Assembly: GCF_900112065.1 (NCBI RefSeq)
Contig: NZ_FOKE01000006.1
Coordinates: 401,900-465,899 of the forward strand
Source: Cohnella sp. OV330
GTDB taxonomy: Bacteria > Bacillota > Bacilli > Paenibacillales > Paenibacillaceae
Reading direction: 5' to 3'
DNA: 64,000 bases
A model generated the notes under the pieces. It was not told the DNA's origin. It did not search any database and saw only the letters and a list, made by a program, of their open reading frames with translations. A program made the position numbers and the translations under genes. Positions 51,815-60,674 of this stretch are shown here, piece after piece. How positions within the stretch are numbered: position 1 is the first letter of the stretch; each line of letters opens with the position of its first letter.

Positions 51815-52900
51815 TTGATTGGATTAAAAAATAAAGATTACGTTCCCGCCGACGGGAAGCCTTTCATTTACGACTATACGCTGGATCAGCTCCAGGACTG
51901 GGTGAAGTCCGCGGGTGAGCCCGTTTTCCGCGCCGGCCAGATTTACGACTGGCTGTACGTGAAGCGGGTGAGCACGTTCGAGGAGATGACGAACCTGCCG
52001 AAGGCGCTTCGCGAGAAGCTCGAGGGCGCCTTCAACTTCGTCACGCTGACCGAGATCACGAAGCTTCAATCGAAGGACGGGACGGTCAAGTTCCTGTTCG
52101 GCCTGGCCGACAACCATGCGATCGAGACGGTCATCATGCGGCACAACTACGGCAACAGCGTCTGCGTGACGACGCAGGTCGGCTGCCGGATCGGCTGCAC
52201 GTTCTGCGCCTCGACGCTGGGCGGCCTGAAGCGCAATCTGACGGCCGGCGAGATCACCGCGCAGGTCGTCAAGGCGCAGCAGCTGCTGGACCCGGAAGGC
52301 GAGCGCGTATCGAGCATCGTCATCATGGGCTCGGGCGAGCCGTTCGAGAACTACGAGCCGACGATGACGTTCCTGCGGACGATGACCCACCCCAAGGGGC
52401 TCAACATCGGGCAGCGCCATATCACCGTATCGACGAGCGGCATCGTGCCGAACATTTTGAAGTTCGCGGACGAGAATACGCAGATCAACCTGGCGATCTC
52501 GATCCACGCGCCGAACGACGAGCTGCGCTCGAAGCTCATGCCGGTTAACAGACGGTACCCGTTCGAGGAAGTAATGAACGCCTGCAAGTACTATATCGAG
52601 AAAACGGGTCGCCGCATCACGTTCGAATATGCGCTCATCGGCAGCGTCAACGACCGTCCCGAGCATGCGGAGCAACTGGCCGAGGTGCTGCAGGGCATGT
52701 TGTGCCATGTGAACCTGATTCCCGTCAACTATGTGCCCGAACGGGATTACGTCCGTACGCCACGCGACGATATTTTCGAATTTCACCGCATCCTTGAGCG
52801 CAGGAACATCAATGCGACCATCCGCAGGGAGCAGGGGCACGATATCGCGGCGGCATGCGGCCAGCTGCGGGCGAAGCACATGGAGAAGCAGGCGAGGTGA
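51815..52900 (+). CDS. rlmN: 23S rRNA (adenine-2503-C2)-methyltransferase, radical SAM
   Basis: 361 residues. The iron-sulfur motif CRIGCTFC is present, with VCVTTQVGC just before it, GSGEPFENY, and a C-terminal catalytic Cys (AACGQL). RlmN methylates A2503 of 23S rRNA and A37 of some tRNAs. The TTG start has GGTGGTG upstream and follows a hairpin. It leads the rlmN-prpC-prkC-rsgA-rpe group, whose members overlap or lie within a few bases. Confidence 0.96.
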   Translation: MIGLKNKDYVPADGKPFIYDYTLDQLQDWVKSAGEPVFRAGQIYDWLYVKRVSTFEEMTNLPKALREKLEGAFNFVTLTEITKLQSKDGTVKFLFGLADNHAIETVIMRHNYGNSVCVTTQVGCRIGCTFCASTLGGLKRNLTAGEITAQVVKAQQLLDPEGERVSSIVIMGSGEPFENYEPTMTFLRTMTHPKGLNIGQRHITVSTSGIVPNILKFADENTQINLAISIHAPNDELRSKLMPVNRRYPFEEVMNACKYYIEKTGRRITFEYALIGSVNDRPEHAEQLAEVLQGMLCHVNLIPVNYVPERDYVRTPRDDIFEFHRILERRNINATIRREQGHDIAAACGQLRAKHMEKQAR

Positions 52901-52905
52901 CGGGG

Positions 52906-53673
52906 TTGAAGACGGCTGTGCGAAGTCATATCGGACGAGTCAGGCAACTGAACGAAGACCGGGCTTGGGTCGGCACGACGCCGGGCGGCCTGACGGCCGC
53001 CGCGGTGGCCGACGGCATGGGAGGACACAACGCTGGCGACGTCGCCAGCACGCTGGCGGTCGACAGCCTGTCGAAGTCGCTGTCCGCATGGGAGGGCGTC
53101 ATCTCGGCTTTCGAGGCGGAGGAAAAGCTCAAGGCGATCGTGCTCGCGGCGAACGCCGCCGTGTTCGAAGCCGCTTCGACGCATCCCCAATATCATAACA
53201 TGGGCACGACGGTCGTCGTTGCCCTTCTTGACGAGCGGGAGGGGCTGATCGGCCATATCGGCGACAGCCGCGCCTATCGGATCAGAGGCGGCGCCATCGA
53301 GCAGCTGACCGACGACCATACGCTCGTCAACGAGCTGGCCCGTTCGGGGCAGCTCAGCCGGGAGGAGGCCGCGAACCACCCCCGGCGCAACGTACTTACG
53401 CGCGCGCTCGGCACCGATGCGGACGTGTCGGTCGACCTGCAGCGGATCGACATGCTGCCGGGCGATCGTCTTTTGATTTGCAGCGACGGCCTAAGCGCTC
53501 TGGTAGACAAGGCACTCATACTCGATACGATGAATACCGAAGGCGTCACCCTGGATCAACGCGCCGACCGTCTCATCGCGCTGGCGCTCACCGCCGGCGG
53601 CGACGACAACGTGACGGTCGCCCTGATCGAATACGAGGCGGGGACCGGGACGCGGGATGGAGGAACGTCATGA
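52906..53673 (+). CDS. prpC: PP2C-type Ser/Thr phosphatase
   Basis: 255 residues. PP2C motifs: RQLNEDRAW, VADGMGGHNAGDVAS, TTVVVALL, GDSRAY and CSDGLS, covering the metal-binding Asp residues. It counteracts the kinase encoded next, with which it overlaps by 4 nt. The TTG at 52906 (GAGGTGA upstream) gives MKTAVRSHIGRVRQLNED, the usual start; a GTG at 52897 is the alternative. Confidence 0.95.
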   Translation: MKTAVRSHIGRVRQLNEDRAWVGTTPGGLTAAAVADGMGGHNAGDVASTLAVDSLSKSLSAWEGVISAFEAEEKLKAIVLAANAAVFEAASTHPQYHNMGTTVVVALLDEREGLIGHIGDSRAYRIRGGAIEQLTDDHTLVNELARSGQLSREEAANHPRRNVLTRALGTDADVSVDLQRIDMLPGDRLLICSDGLSALVDKALILDTMNTEGVTLDQRADRLIALALTAGGDDNVTVALIEYEAGTGTRDGGTS

Positions 53674-55865
53674 CTGCGATCGGACATTTGTTGGGCGGCA
53701 GGTACGAGCTGCTCAGCCGCGTGGGCGGCGGGGGCATGGCGCTCGTATACAAGTCCCGCGACATATTGCTGAACCGCTTCGTCGCGGTCAAGGTGCTCCG
53801 GCAGCAGTTCATGCACGACGACGAGTTCGTGCGCCGCTTCCGGCGCGAAGCCCAGTCGGCGGCCGCGCTTTCTCACCAGAATATCGTCAGCATCTACGAC
53901 GTGGGCCAGGAAGAAGACACTCATTATATCGTCATGGAATATATCGACGGCGCGAACCTGAACGAAATTATCCGCGAACGGGCGCCGCTGCCGGTAAACG
54001 AGGCCGTTCGCATCGCGTCGCAAATTTGCGACGCGCTAGACCACGCGCATCACAGCCAGATCATTCACCGCGACATCAAGCCGCACAACATCCTGATCGG
54101 CACGAACGGCCGGGTGAAGGTGACGGACTTCGGCATCGCGCGCGCCGCCACGTCGTCGACGATCACGCAGACAGGCTCGGTTGTCGGCTCGGTTCATTAT
54201 TTTTCCCCGGAGCATGCCAAAGGCGTGGCCACCGGCGAGAAATCGGACATTTATTCGCTTGGCATCGTGCTGTACCAGATGCTTACGGGCCGGCTTCCTT
54301 TCCTCGGGGAGAGTCCGATCAGCGTGGCGCTGAAGCATCTGCAGGAGCCGTTCGAGGACCCGCGTCTCGTCAATCCGTCGATCCCGCAGAGCGTGGAAAA
54401 CGTCATTTTGCGCGCGATGCGCAAAAACCCGCTCGAACGGTATGCCTCGGCGCAGGATATGCTCGACGATCTGGCGACCTGCCTGCAGCCTCAGCGGTTG
54501 AACGAGCCGAAGGTACGCTTCCCGAGCGACGCGGACGAAGAAGAGCAGACGCGCGTCATTCCGGCGATCCGTCCGGAAATGCGCTCTTCCGCGGACGAGA
54601 CGCTGGCCGGCAAAGGCTCCAGAAGAAACGGGCTGCCTGAGGAAGGGCAGACACGCGAAGGCGACCCGGAAAAGCGCAAGCGCAAAAAGTGGGTGCTGCC
54701 TACCGTATTCGGCGTCATCGCCGCCATTTTGATCGCTATCCTCATCTGGGCCATCTTCGCTTTGAAGGGACAGCTGGTGTCCCCGGACGTACAGGTGCCG
54801 ACGGTCGTGAACGAGACGCTCGAGGTCGCGACTGCGGAGCTGGAAAAAGCAGGTCTTAAGGTCGCGGATCCGGTCCTCTACGAGCAGAGCGAGACGGTAG
54901 ACAAGGATCTCGTCATTAGGCAGAGCAAACAAGACATGCCGGTCAAGAGCGGGTCGCTCATCACCTTGACGGTGAGTCTGGGCAAGGAATTGCCGAAGCT
55001 CGACGATTATACGGGCAAACTGTACGACGACGCCGTCGAGGCGCTGCAGGCGCAAGGGGCGAAGAACGTGGATAAAGTCGAAAAATTCGACGACGAGGTG
55101 CCCGCGGGCACGGTGCTCAGTCAGTCGCCGGCTCCCGGCGGCACGTACGATCCGGAAAAGGATACGATCACGCTGAACGTCAGCAAGGGCCCCGAATCGT
55201 TCCCGATGCCGAATCTGATCGGCATGTCGCTGTCCGAGGCGCGGGCGGAGCTGACCAAGAGCAATCTGGCGCTGCCGAACGACAAGGTGCTGCAGGAGCC
55301 GAGCTACACGACCAAAGGCAAGGTGTTCAAGCAGTTCCCCGCGGAGCAGAACGAGCTGGTGACGCCGGGAACGGAAGTCACGATCTGGATCAGCAGCGGA
55401 TATCCGGCGGACGCCAAGGAGAAAACTTGGAACGTAACGGTGTCGCCCGCGGTCGAAGGCCAGACGAGCACGGTCAAGATTTTGCTGACCGACGCCCGAG
55501 GCGATAGCGAGTGGGGCACGAAGAAGATCAAGACGACGCAGACGTTCCCGATCAACCTCGTCGTGTCGCCGGACAAGGAAGGCCAGATTACGGTTTACCG
55601 CGACGATCAGTTCCTGGACCGAATCCGGGTGCCGTACGCGGACGTAGAACAGACGCCGGATCCTACGCCGACACCGACGCCGTCCGACGAGATTACGCCG
55701 CCGCCGACCGAGTCTCCTGCCGAAGACGCGACGACCGAGATAGACCCGGGAAATGAAAATACGGACGACCAGGGCGGCGCTGCGAGCAACGATACCGCAG
55801 CCGTAGGCCCAGGGAAGGGAAAAGGCGATGACAAAGGAAACGGAAAAGAAAAAGGGCGAGGCTAG
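53670..55865 (+). CDS. prkC: PASTA-domain Ser/Thr kinase
   Basis: 731 residues. The cytoplasmic kinase domain (about 1-270) has GGGGMALVYKSRD, catalytic HRDIKPHNIL and DFGIARA. A basic juxtamembrane part leads to a membrane helix near 340-362. Three extracellular PASTA repeats follow (about 370-580) and sense muropeptides or lipid II in this family. After a beta-rich segment the tail is Thr/Pro-rich and ends in a Gly/Lys-rich stretch, an unusual surface-exposed end. PrkC controls germination and cell-wall growth. It forms a unit with prpC and rsgA. Confidence 0.95.
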   Translation: MTAIGHLLGGRYELLSRVGGGGMALVYKSRDILLNRFVAVKVLRQQFMHDDEFVRRFRREAQSAAALSHQNIVSIYDVGQEEDTHYIVMEYIDGANLNEIIRERAPLPVNEAVRIASQICDALDHAHHSQIIHRDIKPHNILIGTNGRVKVTDFGIARAATSSTITQTGSVVGSVHYFSPEHAKGVATGEKSDIYSLGIVLYQMLTGRLPFLGESPISVALKHLQEPFEDPRLVNPSIPQSVENVILRAMRKNPLERYASAQDMLDDLATCLQPQRLNEPKVRFPSDADEEEQTRVIPAIRPEMRSSADETLAGKGSRRNGLPEEGQTREGDPEKRKRKKWVLPTVFGVIAAILIAILIWAIFALKGQLVSPDVQVPTVVNETLEVATAELEKAGLKVADPVLYEQSETVDKDLVIRQSKQDMPVKSGSLITLTVSLGKELPKLDDYTGKLYDDAVEALQAQGAKNVDKVEKFDDEVPAGTVLSQSPAPGGTYDPEKDTITLNVSKGPESFPMPNLIGMSLSEARAELTKSNLALPNDKVLQEPSYTTKGKVFKQFPAEQNELVTPGTEVTIWISSGYPADAKEKTWNVTVSPAVEGQTSTVKILLTDARGDSEWGTKKIKTTQTFPINLVVSPDKEGQITVYRDDQFLDRIRVPYADVEQTPDPTPTPTPSDEITPPPTESPAEDATTEIDPGNENTDDQGGAASNDTAAVGPGKGKGDDKGNGKEKGRG

Positions 55866-55868
55866 CCG

Positions 55869-56816
55869 ATGAAAAACAGCGGCAACGGCGCGGCGCGAAC
55901 GAGTGCGGCGGAGCGTCATGGCATCATCGTCAAGGCGCTCAGCGGTTATTATTACGTGCGGGACGACGAGCGCGATATGACGCTTCAATGCAGGGCACGC
56001 GGCATTTTCAAAAAACGGGGCGAGTCTCCGCTCGTCGGGGATAAGGTCGTATACGAAGAGACGGAAAACGGAGAGGGCGCGGTCAACGGCATTTTGCCCA
56101 GGTCCTCGTCGCTGATCCGGCCGCCCGTGGCCAACGCAGACCAGGCCGTGCTCGTGTTTTCCGTGATTCGGCCGGAGCTCAATCTGCAGCTGCTCGACAA
56201 GTTCCTCGTGCATATCGAGCATGCGGGAATGGATGCGCTCATCGTGCTGACCAAGCTCGACGCTGCCGAGCGATCCGAGGACGCGGGACGGATCGGGCGG
56301 GATATCGACGACGCGGTGGCGCTTTACGAAGGCATCGGATACCGGGTTCTCGCCGTCAGCGCGCGCCAGGGCACCGGCCTCGAAGAGCTGCAAGGCCTGC
56401 TGTCCGGCCACGTCAACGTATTCGCGGGCCAATCGGGCGTCGGCAAGTCTTCGCTGCTTAACGCGCTTGTGCCGGGGCTGAAGATGGAAACGAACGAGAT
56501 CAGCGAGAAGCTCGGCCGAGGCAAGCACACGACGCGTCACGTGGAGCTCGTCGAGCTGCCGGGCGGGGGATTCGTGGCGGATACGCCGGGATTCAGCCAG
56601 CTGGATTTTCAGGAGCTCGGGATCGACGAGATCGGCTCGTGCTTCCGGGAGTTCCGGGAGCTGGCGCAGGGCTGCAAGTTCAGGGGCTGCACGCACGTTC
56701 ACGAGCCCGGCTGCGCCGTGCTGGCCGAGCTGGAGACCGGAGGCATCGCGGAGAGCCGGTACCGCCACTACAAAGAATTTATGAACGAATGGAAAGAAAA
56801 AGCGCGGAGGTACTAG
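55869..56816 (+). CDS. rsgA: Ribosome small-subunit-dependent GTPase A
   Basis: 315 residues. OB domain, then a circularly permuted GTPase with the order G4 (LTKLD), G1 (GQSGVGKSSL) and G3 (DTPGFS). A C-terminal Zn motif CKFRGCTHVHEPGC follows. It helps mature the 30S subunit and in Bacillus is phosphorylated by PrkC, in line with its position 3 bp after prkC. Confidence 0.96.
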   Translation: MKNSGNGAARTSAAERHGIIVKALSGYYYVRDDERDMTLQCRARGIFKKRGESPLVGDKVVYEETENGEGAVNGILPRSSSLIRPPVANADQAVLVFSVIRPELNLQLLDKFLVHIEHAGMDALIVLTKLDAAERSEDAGRIGRDIDDAVALYEGIGYRVLAVSARQGTGLEELQGLLSGHVNVFAGQSGVGKSSLLNALVPGLKMETNEISEKLGRGKHTTRHVELVELPGGGFVADTPGFSQLDFQELGIDEIGSCFREFRELAQGCKFRGCTHVHEPGCAVLAELETGGIAESRYRHYKEFMNEWKEKARRY

Positions 56817-56819
56817 CAT

Positions 56820-57467
56820 ATGGCCATTATCGCACCATCGATCCTGTCGGCCGATTTCGCTCGGCTCGGCGAGGAGGTTCGCGTCGCGGAAGCCGCCGGC
56901 GCGGACTGGATTCACATCGATATCATGGACGGGCAGTACGTCCCGAATCTGACCTTCGGGCCGCCCGTGGTCGCGGCGATCCGTTCCTATACGGCATTGA
57001 CCTTCGACGCGCATCTCATGGTCCAGACGCCGGATCGGCTGCTCGCGGACGTCGCGGCATCCGGCGCGGATCGGATCACCGTGCATGCCGAAGCCAGCAC
57101 GCATCTGCACCGGACCGTGCACGCGATTCGCGAGCTCGGGAAAGGAGCGGGCGTCGCGCTCAACCCGCATACGCCGCTGTCCGTGCTCGACTACGTCCTG
57201 GACGACGTCGACCTCATTCTCATCATGACGGTCAACCCGGGCTTCGGCGGGCAGTCCTTCATCCACGGCATGCTGTCCAAGATCGATCAGCTTCGGCAGA
57301 CGCTCGTCGCGCGCGGGCGGGGCGACGTTCACATCCAAGTGGACGGAGGCATCAACGCCGAGACTTCGAAGCTCGTGCGCGAAGCGGGCGCGGATGTGCT
57401 CGTCGCCGGCAATTACGTGTTCGGCCACGCGGATCGCGCAGCCGCCATCGCATCGCTTAGGGACTGA
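56820..57467 (+). CDS. rpe: Ribulose-phosphate 3-epimerase
   Basis: 215 residues, TIM barrel. Motifs: APSILSADFARLGEE, HIDIMDGQYVPNLTFGP, DAHLMV, MTVNPGFGGQ and VDGGIN, with metal-binding His and Asp residues. It interconverts ribulose-5-P and xylulose-5-P in the pentose phosphate pathway. It follows rsgA by 3 bp; thiN, which comes next in B. subtilis, is missing here. Confidence 0.96.
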   Translation: MAIIAPSILSADFARLGEEVRVAEAAGADWIHIDIMDGQYVPNLTFGPPVVAAIRSYTALTFDAHLMVQTPDRLLADVAASGADRITVHAEASTHLHRTVHAIRELGKGAGVALNPHTPLSVLDYVLDDVDLILIMTVNPGFGGQSFIHGMLSKIDQLRQTLVARGRGDVHIQVDGGINAETSKLVREAGADVLVAGNYVFGHADRAAAIASLRD

Positions 57468-57490
57468 CTTCGGTCGGTCCCTTTCGTTTT
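57459..57490 (+). terminator. Terminator overlapping the rpe stop codon
   Basis: AGGGAC-T-GAC, TTCG loop, GTC-G-GTCCCT (57459-57482), followed by TTCGTTTT. It closes the rlmN-to-rpe operon. Confidence 0.85.
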
Positions 57491-57623
57491 CCCCCGAGGA
57501 ATAGGACAACTCCGCGCGCGCATACACATTTATCAACAGCGCGCGCCCTCGGGCGCTGCGCCGCCCCATGCAAGGCCCGTAGGGCCGCGGGCAACGCATC
57601 GGACCGGAGGAGGGGTGGGAACG

Positions 57624-57704
57624 ATGAAGTTTTACACCATCAAGCTGCCGAAGTTCTTGGGCGGATTCGTCAAAGCGATCCTGAATACGTTTCAGAAAAG
57701 CTGA
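57624..57704 (+). CDS. spoVM: Stage V sporulation protein M
   Basis: 26 residues beginning MKFYTIKLPKFLGGFVKAIL and ending in QKS. It matches B. subtilis SpoVM closely in length and sequence, including the Pro that limits the amphipathic helix. SpoVM senses the convex forespore membrane and recruits the SpoIVA coat base. GGAGGAGGGG lies just upstream of the ATG. Its place between rpe and rpmB is conserved. It shows the organism, or its recent ancestors, can form endospores. Confidence 0.95.
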   Translation: MKFYTIKLPKFLGGFVKAILNTFQKS

Positions 57705-57719
57705 TGCCTCCCGGGTGAT

Positions 57720-57798
57720 GGATCCCGCGGCCTTGCAAGGCTCGTGTACCCGTCCCCGGAACGGGCAGCCCCGCCATGAGCGGGCGATCCGGGATGCC
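57720..57798 (+). other. Possible structured RNA region downstream of spoVM
   Basis: ATCCCG (57722-57727) can pair with CGGGAT (57790-57795), closing three hairpins: GCCT/AGGC at 57730-57741, CCCGT/ACGGG at 57749-57765 and CCCGC/GCGGG at 57770-57784. The result is a cloverleaf-like fold of about 75 nt. The region is very GC-rich, so chance pairing is a real possibility. It fits no RNA family I recognise and lacks tRNA features such as a TTC loop and CCA end. The rest of 57705-57910 shows no gene. Confidence 0.25.
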
Positions 57799-57910
57799 TC
57801 GCGGCGCCCAGCGCCGGCTGCGGCCGGACGGCCCGGGCGAATGCCGCGCCGCGGGACGCTTCATGATGGAACATTAACGCGAGTTATCTCGCGGATGCGG
57901 ATATGGCGCG

Positions 57911-57946
57911 GAAAAACAAAAAGCACCTGGAGGTCCAGGTGCTTTT
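57911..57946. terminator. Bidirectional terminator between spoVM and rpmB
   Basis: Perfect 13-bp stem (57919-57931 with 57934-57946). Each arm ends in an A or T run, so it can stop rpmB transcripts on the minus strand and spoVM transcripts on the plus strand. Confidence 0.85.
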
Positions 57947-57985
57947 GCCATGGGCTGTCGTCCGCCGAAGCGAACGGGCAGTTAA

Positions 57986-58174
57986 TTATACGCGAACGAC
58001 TTTGCCGGACTTCAGGGCGCGAGTGCTGACGTAAACGCGCTTCGGCTTGCCGTTCACCAAAATGCGAACCTTCTGCACGTTGACGCCCCAAGAGCGTTTG
58101 TTATGATTGTTGGCGTGGGAAACGTTGTTGCCGGAAGCCGGCTTCTTCCCCGTGATATAACATTTGCGAGCCAT
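57986..58174 (-). CDS. rpmB: 50S ribosomal protein L28
   Basis: 62 residues starting MARKCYITGKKPASGNNVSH, with RRV-like KPKRVYVSTRALKSGKV at the end. Length and sequence are typical of L28. GGGAGGTGG precedes the start on the minus strand, so the ATG at 58174 is used rather than the longer open frame. It is divergent from yloU, as in B. subtilis. Confidence 0.97.
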   Translation of the reverse strand: MARKCYITGKKPASGNNVSHANNHNKRSWGVNVQKVRILVNGKPKRVYVSTRALKSGKVVRV

Positions 58175-58216
58175 GTAAATCCACCTCCCTGACCAGACCT
58201 TGCACACACTTTTCCT

Positions 58217-58245
58217 ATCATAACACAGGCCTAGTCGGCTTGCAA
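58217..58245 (-). promoter_or_regulatory. rpmB promoter
   Basis: On the minus strand, TTGCAA (58240-58245) and TATGAT (58217-58222) are separated by 17 bp, 43 bp before the rpmB start. Confidence 0.7.
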
Positions 58246-58259
58246 TGTCATCGGCTGAC

Positions 58260-58288
58260 TTCAAACCGATTCTTTTTTATAGTACAAT
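58260..58288 (+). promoter_or_regulatory. yloU promoter
   Basis: TTCAAA (58260-58265) and TACAAT (58283-58288) are separated by 17 bp, 70 bp before the yloU start. Confidence 0.5.
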
Positions 58289-58358
58289 GGGAAAAGGTTC
58301 ACCCATGAAGCCGTCTGTAGCGGACGGCGTTCGAGAACCGCCAAAGGAGCGTGTGGCC

Positions 58359-58718
58359 ATGCCTATGCAGCTATCGACGGAAAACGGCAAAATCGACGTG
58401 GCCGATCAGGTCATCGCCGTCATCGCGGGTTCGGCGGCGCTCGACTGCTACGGCCTTGTCGGTATGGCCTCCAGAAAGCAATTGAAGGACGGGATCGCCG
58501 AGCTGCTCGGCCGCGAGAATCTCGCGCGGGGCGTCGAAGTGCGCCGCGAAGGGGAAGAGCTCCATCTGGATCTGTACGTGATCGTGAGCTACGGCACGAA
58601 GATCTCGGAGGTCGCCCACAATATCCAATCCAAAGTAAAGTACGTGCTGGAGGAAGTCGTCGGGATTGCCGTGGACCGTCTGAACATTTTCGTTCAGGGC
58701 GTGCGCGTCATTCGCTAG
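58359..58718 (+). CDS. yloU: Asp23/Gls24-family protein YloU
   Basis: 119 residues with ENGKIDVADQVIAVIAGSAA and the C-terminal VDRLNIFVQGVRV typical of the family. Asp23-type proteins are membrane-associated and linked to envelope stress; YloU commonly precedes fakA. AAAGGAG (58343-58349) fits the ATG at 58359; a GTG at 58353 is too close. Confidence 0.93.
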   Translation: MPMQLSTENGKIDVADQVIAVIAGSAALDCYGLVGMASRKQLKDGIAELLGRENLARGVEVRREGEELHLDLYVIVSYGTKISEVAHNIQSKVKYVLEEVVGIAVDRLNIFVQGVRVIR

Positions 58719-58826
58719 GCGAAGACCGGATCGTAACCACTTGCGCGATTATCCGATCTCACCTTGGCTTGCCGGGCTCTCCTGCCGGAGAGGCCGGCGT
58801 CGCGCCTTCGAAAAGGGGAATTTTCA

Positions 58827-60656
58827 TTGACTACGAGGCTTTTAAACGGAAGCGACTGGACGGCCATGGTGCTGGCCGGCGCGGAGCGGCTCTCGCAGCA
58901 GGCGGAGCTGATTAACGCGCTGAACGTATTTCCCGTCCCGGACGGCGATACGGGTACCAACATGAACTTAACGATGACGGCCGGCGTGGCCGAATTGAAA
59001 AATAAACCTTCGCCCGACATCGGCCGCGCTGCGGAAGTGCTGTCGAAGGGACTTCTGATGGGCGCGCGCGGCAACTCGGGCGTAATTTTGTCGCAGCTGT
59101 TCCGCGGGTTCGCCCGCGCGGTCGCCGGCCAGCGGGAGATCACCGTGCCGTTGTTCGCAGCCGCCTTAAGGCAAGGAGTTGATACCGCTTACAAAGCGGT
59201 GGTCAAGCCCGTCGAGGGCACGATTCTGACTGTCGCCCGGGAAGCGGCCAAGCACGGCGAGTCGATCGCGCGGCGCACCGAGGATATCGCCGAATGGATG
59301 GGCGAGGTGCACGACAAGGCGGCCGAGACGCTGGCCCGCACGCCGGATATGCTGCCGGTGCTCAAGCAGGTGGGCGTCGTCGATTCGGGCGGACAGGGGC
59401 TCGTGTGCATCTATGAAGGCTTCGTGCACTATTTAATGAACGCGGAGATGCGAGGCGCCGCTTCGGCTCCGTACGCGAGCGGCTGGACGACATACGCGCC
59501 GGTCGCTTCCGCCTCGTCCTCGCCCGCGTCCGCGCATGTGACGGCAGCAGCCGCGGCGCATGCGTCGGCCCAGTCGAGGATCGCGACCGAGTCGATCCAG
59601 TTTCCGTACGACATGGAGTTTTTCATTCGTCTGCAAGGACGCACCGCGTTTTCCGAGACGTCCTTCCGCAAGGCGCTCGAGCGGGACGGGGATTCGATCA
59701 TTTTGATCGCGGACGGCGATATCGTCAAAGTTCACGTGCATTCCCGCCGCCCCGGCGATGTGCTGAACGCGGCGGTCGCATACGGCGAGCTGACGAATTT
59801 TCATATCCTGAACATGCGCGACCAGCATCGCGAGCTGCTGCATCCGGCTTCGGGCGCGGAGCCCGCGGGCGAGACGTCCGATCCGATGGGGCTCGAAGCG
59901 GCCTCGGGCATTCCGGACATGCCCGAGCTGAGAGCTGCCGAAGCGGCTTCGCAAGCGGTCGAGCCGGCGCATCCGGTCGCGTTCGAGATGGCCGACTACG
60001 GCGTCGTCGCGGTCAGCGTTGGCGCAGGCAACGACGAGTTGTTCCGCAGTCTCGGCGTGGACGCGATCATCTCGGGCGGACAGAGCATGAACCCGAGCAC
60101 GGAGGATCTGGTGCAGGCGATCTCGTCGCTCGCGGCGGACCACATTTTCGTCCTGCCGAACAATTCCAACATCCTGATGGCCGCGAAGCAGGCGCAGGAG
60201 TTGGCGGACCGTCCGGTGACGGTCGTGCCGACGCGCAGCATTCCGCAAGGACTGGCCGCGATGCTCGCCTTCCAAGAGGAGCAGCCGGCGTCCGTCAACG
60301 AGGACCGCATGCTGCGGGCGATCGACCGCGTGCTGACCGGCTCTATCACCCGCGCCGTTCGGGATACCGTCATGGACGGCATCGACATTCGCGGCGGCGA
60401 GTACATCGGCATTTTGGACAAACAGATCGTCTCTTCGGAGACGACGGTCATGGCTGCGGCCCAAGGCCTGCTGGAGCGGATGCTCGCAAGCGGCGACGAG
60501 ACGGTGATGCTGCTGTCCGGCGAAGGCGCGGAGGAAAGCGACACCGCCGGACTCGCGGCCTGGCTCGCCGAAGCTTATCCCGATGCGGAAGTGGAGCGCC
60601 ACGAGGGCGGACAGCATTTGTATCCGTACCTGATCATGGTGGAAAAGTCGGATTAG
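58827..60656 (+). CDS. fakA: Fatty acid kinase catalytic subunit FakA (DAK2 domain)
   Basis: 609 residues. The N-terminal DAK2 kinase domain (about 1-205) has NVFPVPDGDTGTNMN, where the Asp residues bind Mg-ATP, and GARGNSGVILSQ. A central domain and a C-terminal DegV-like lobe follow. FakA phosphorylates exogenous fatty acids carried by a FakB protein, so they can enter phospholipid synthesis. An Ala/Ser-rich linker (about 225-255) makes it longer than average. The TTG at 58827 has AAAAGGGG upstream. The next gene encodes a DegV protein, its likely partner. Confidence 0.93.
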   Translation: MTTRLLNGSDWTAMVLAGAERLSQQAELINALNVFPVPDGDTGTNMNLTMTAGVAELKNKPSPDIGRAAEVLSKGLLMGARGNSGVILSQLFRGFARAVAGQREITVPLFAAALRQGVDTAYKAVVKPVEGTILTVAREAAKHGESIARRTEDIAEWMGEVHDKAAETLARTPDMLPVLKQVGVVDSGGQGLVCIYEGFVHYLMNAEMRGAASAPYASGWTTYAPVASASSSPASAHVTAAAAAHASAQSRIATESIQFPYDMEFFIRLQGRTAFSETSFRKALERDGDSIILIADGDIVKVHVHSRRPGDVLNAAVAYGELTNFHILNMRDQHRELLHPASGAEPAGETSDPMGLEAASGIPDMPELRAAEAASQAVEPAHPVAFEMADYGVVAVSVGAGNDELFRSLGVDAIISGGQSMNPSTEDLVQAISSLAADHIFVLPNNSNILMAAKQAQELADRPVTVVPTRSIPQGLAAMLAFQEEQPASVNEDRMLRAIDRVLTGSITRAVRDTVMDGIDIRGGEYIGILDKQIVSSETTVMAAAQGLLERMLASGDETVMLLSGEGAEESDTAGLAAWLAEAYPDAEVERHEGGQHLYPYLIMVEKSD

Positions 60657-60674
60657 ACGCGGGAGGTGGCTAGG

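Noticed and set aside
54036..57599. Open reading frame of 1,187 codons on the minus strand opposite prkC, rsgA and rpe
   Set aside because: It is a shadow of GC-rich coding sequence. The plus strand has three unmistakable genes here with full motif sets. The minus frame is Arg/Asp/Val-rich with no recognisable domain. The same holds for other long minus frames, such as those opposite priA, yitJ, recG and the Ca ATPase.
57720..57798. tRNA gene
   Set aside because: The cloverleaf-like pairing prompted a check. The T-arm consensus, anticodon-stem geometry and acceptor end are missing.
57715..58029. 104-codon plus-strand frame between spoVM and rpmB
   Set aside because: It crosses the bidirectional terminator and runs into the rpmB gene on the opposite strand. 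Composition is Arg/Pro/Gly-rich as expected for random GC-rich DNA, and no ribosome site precedes it.
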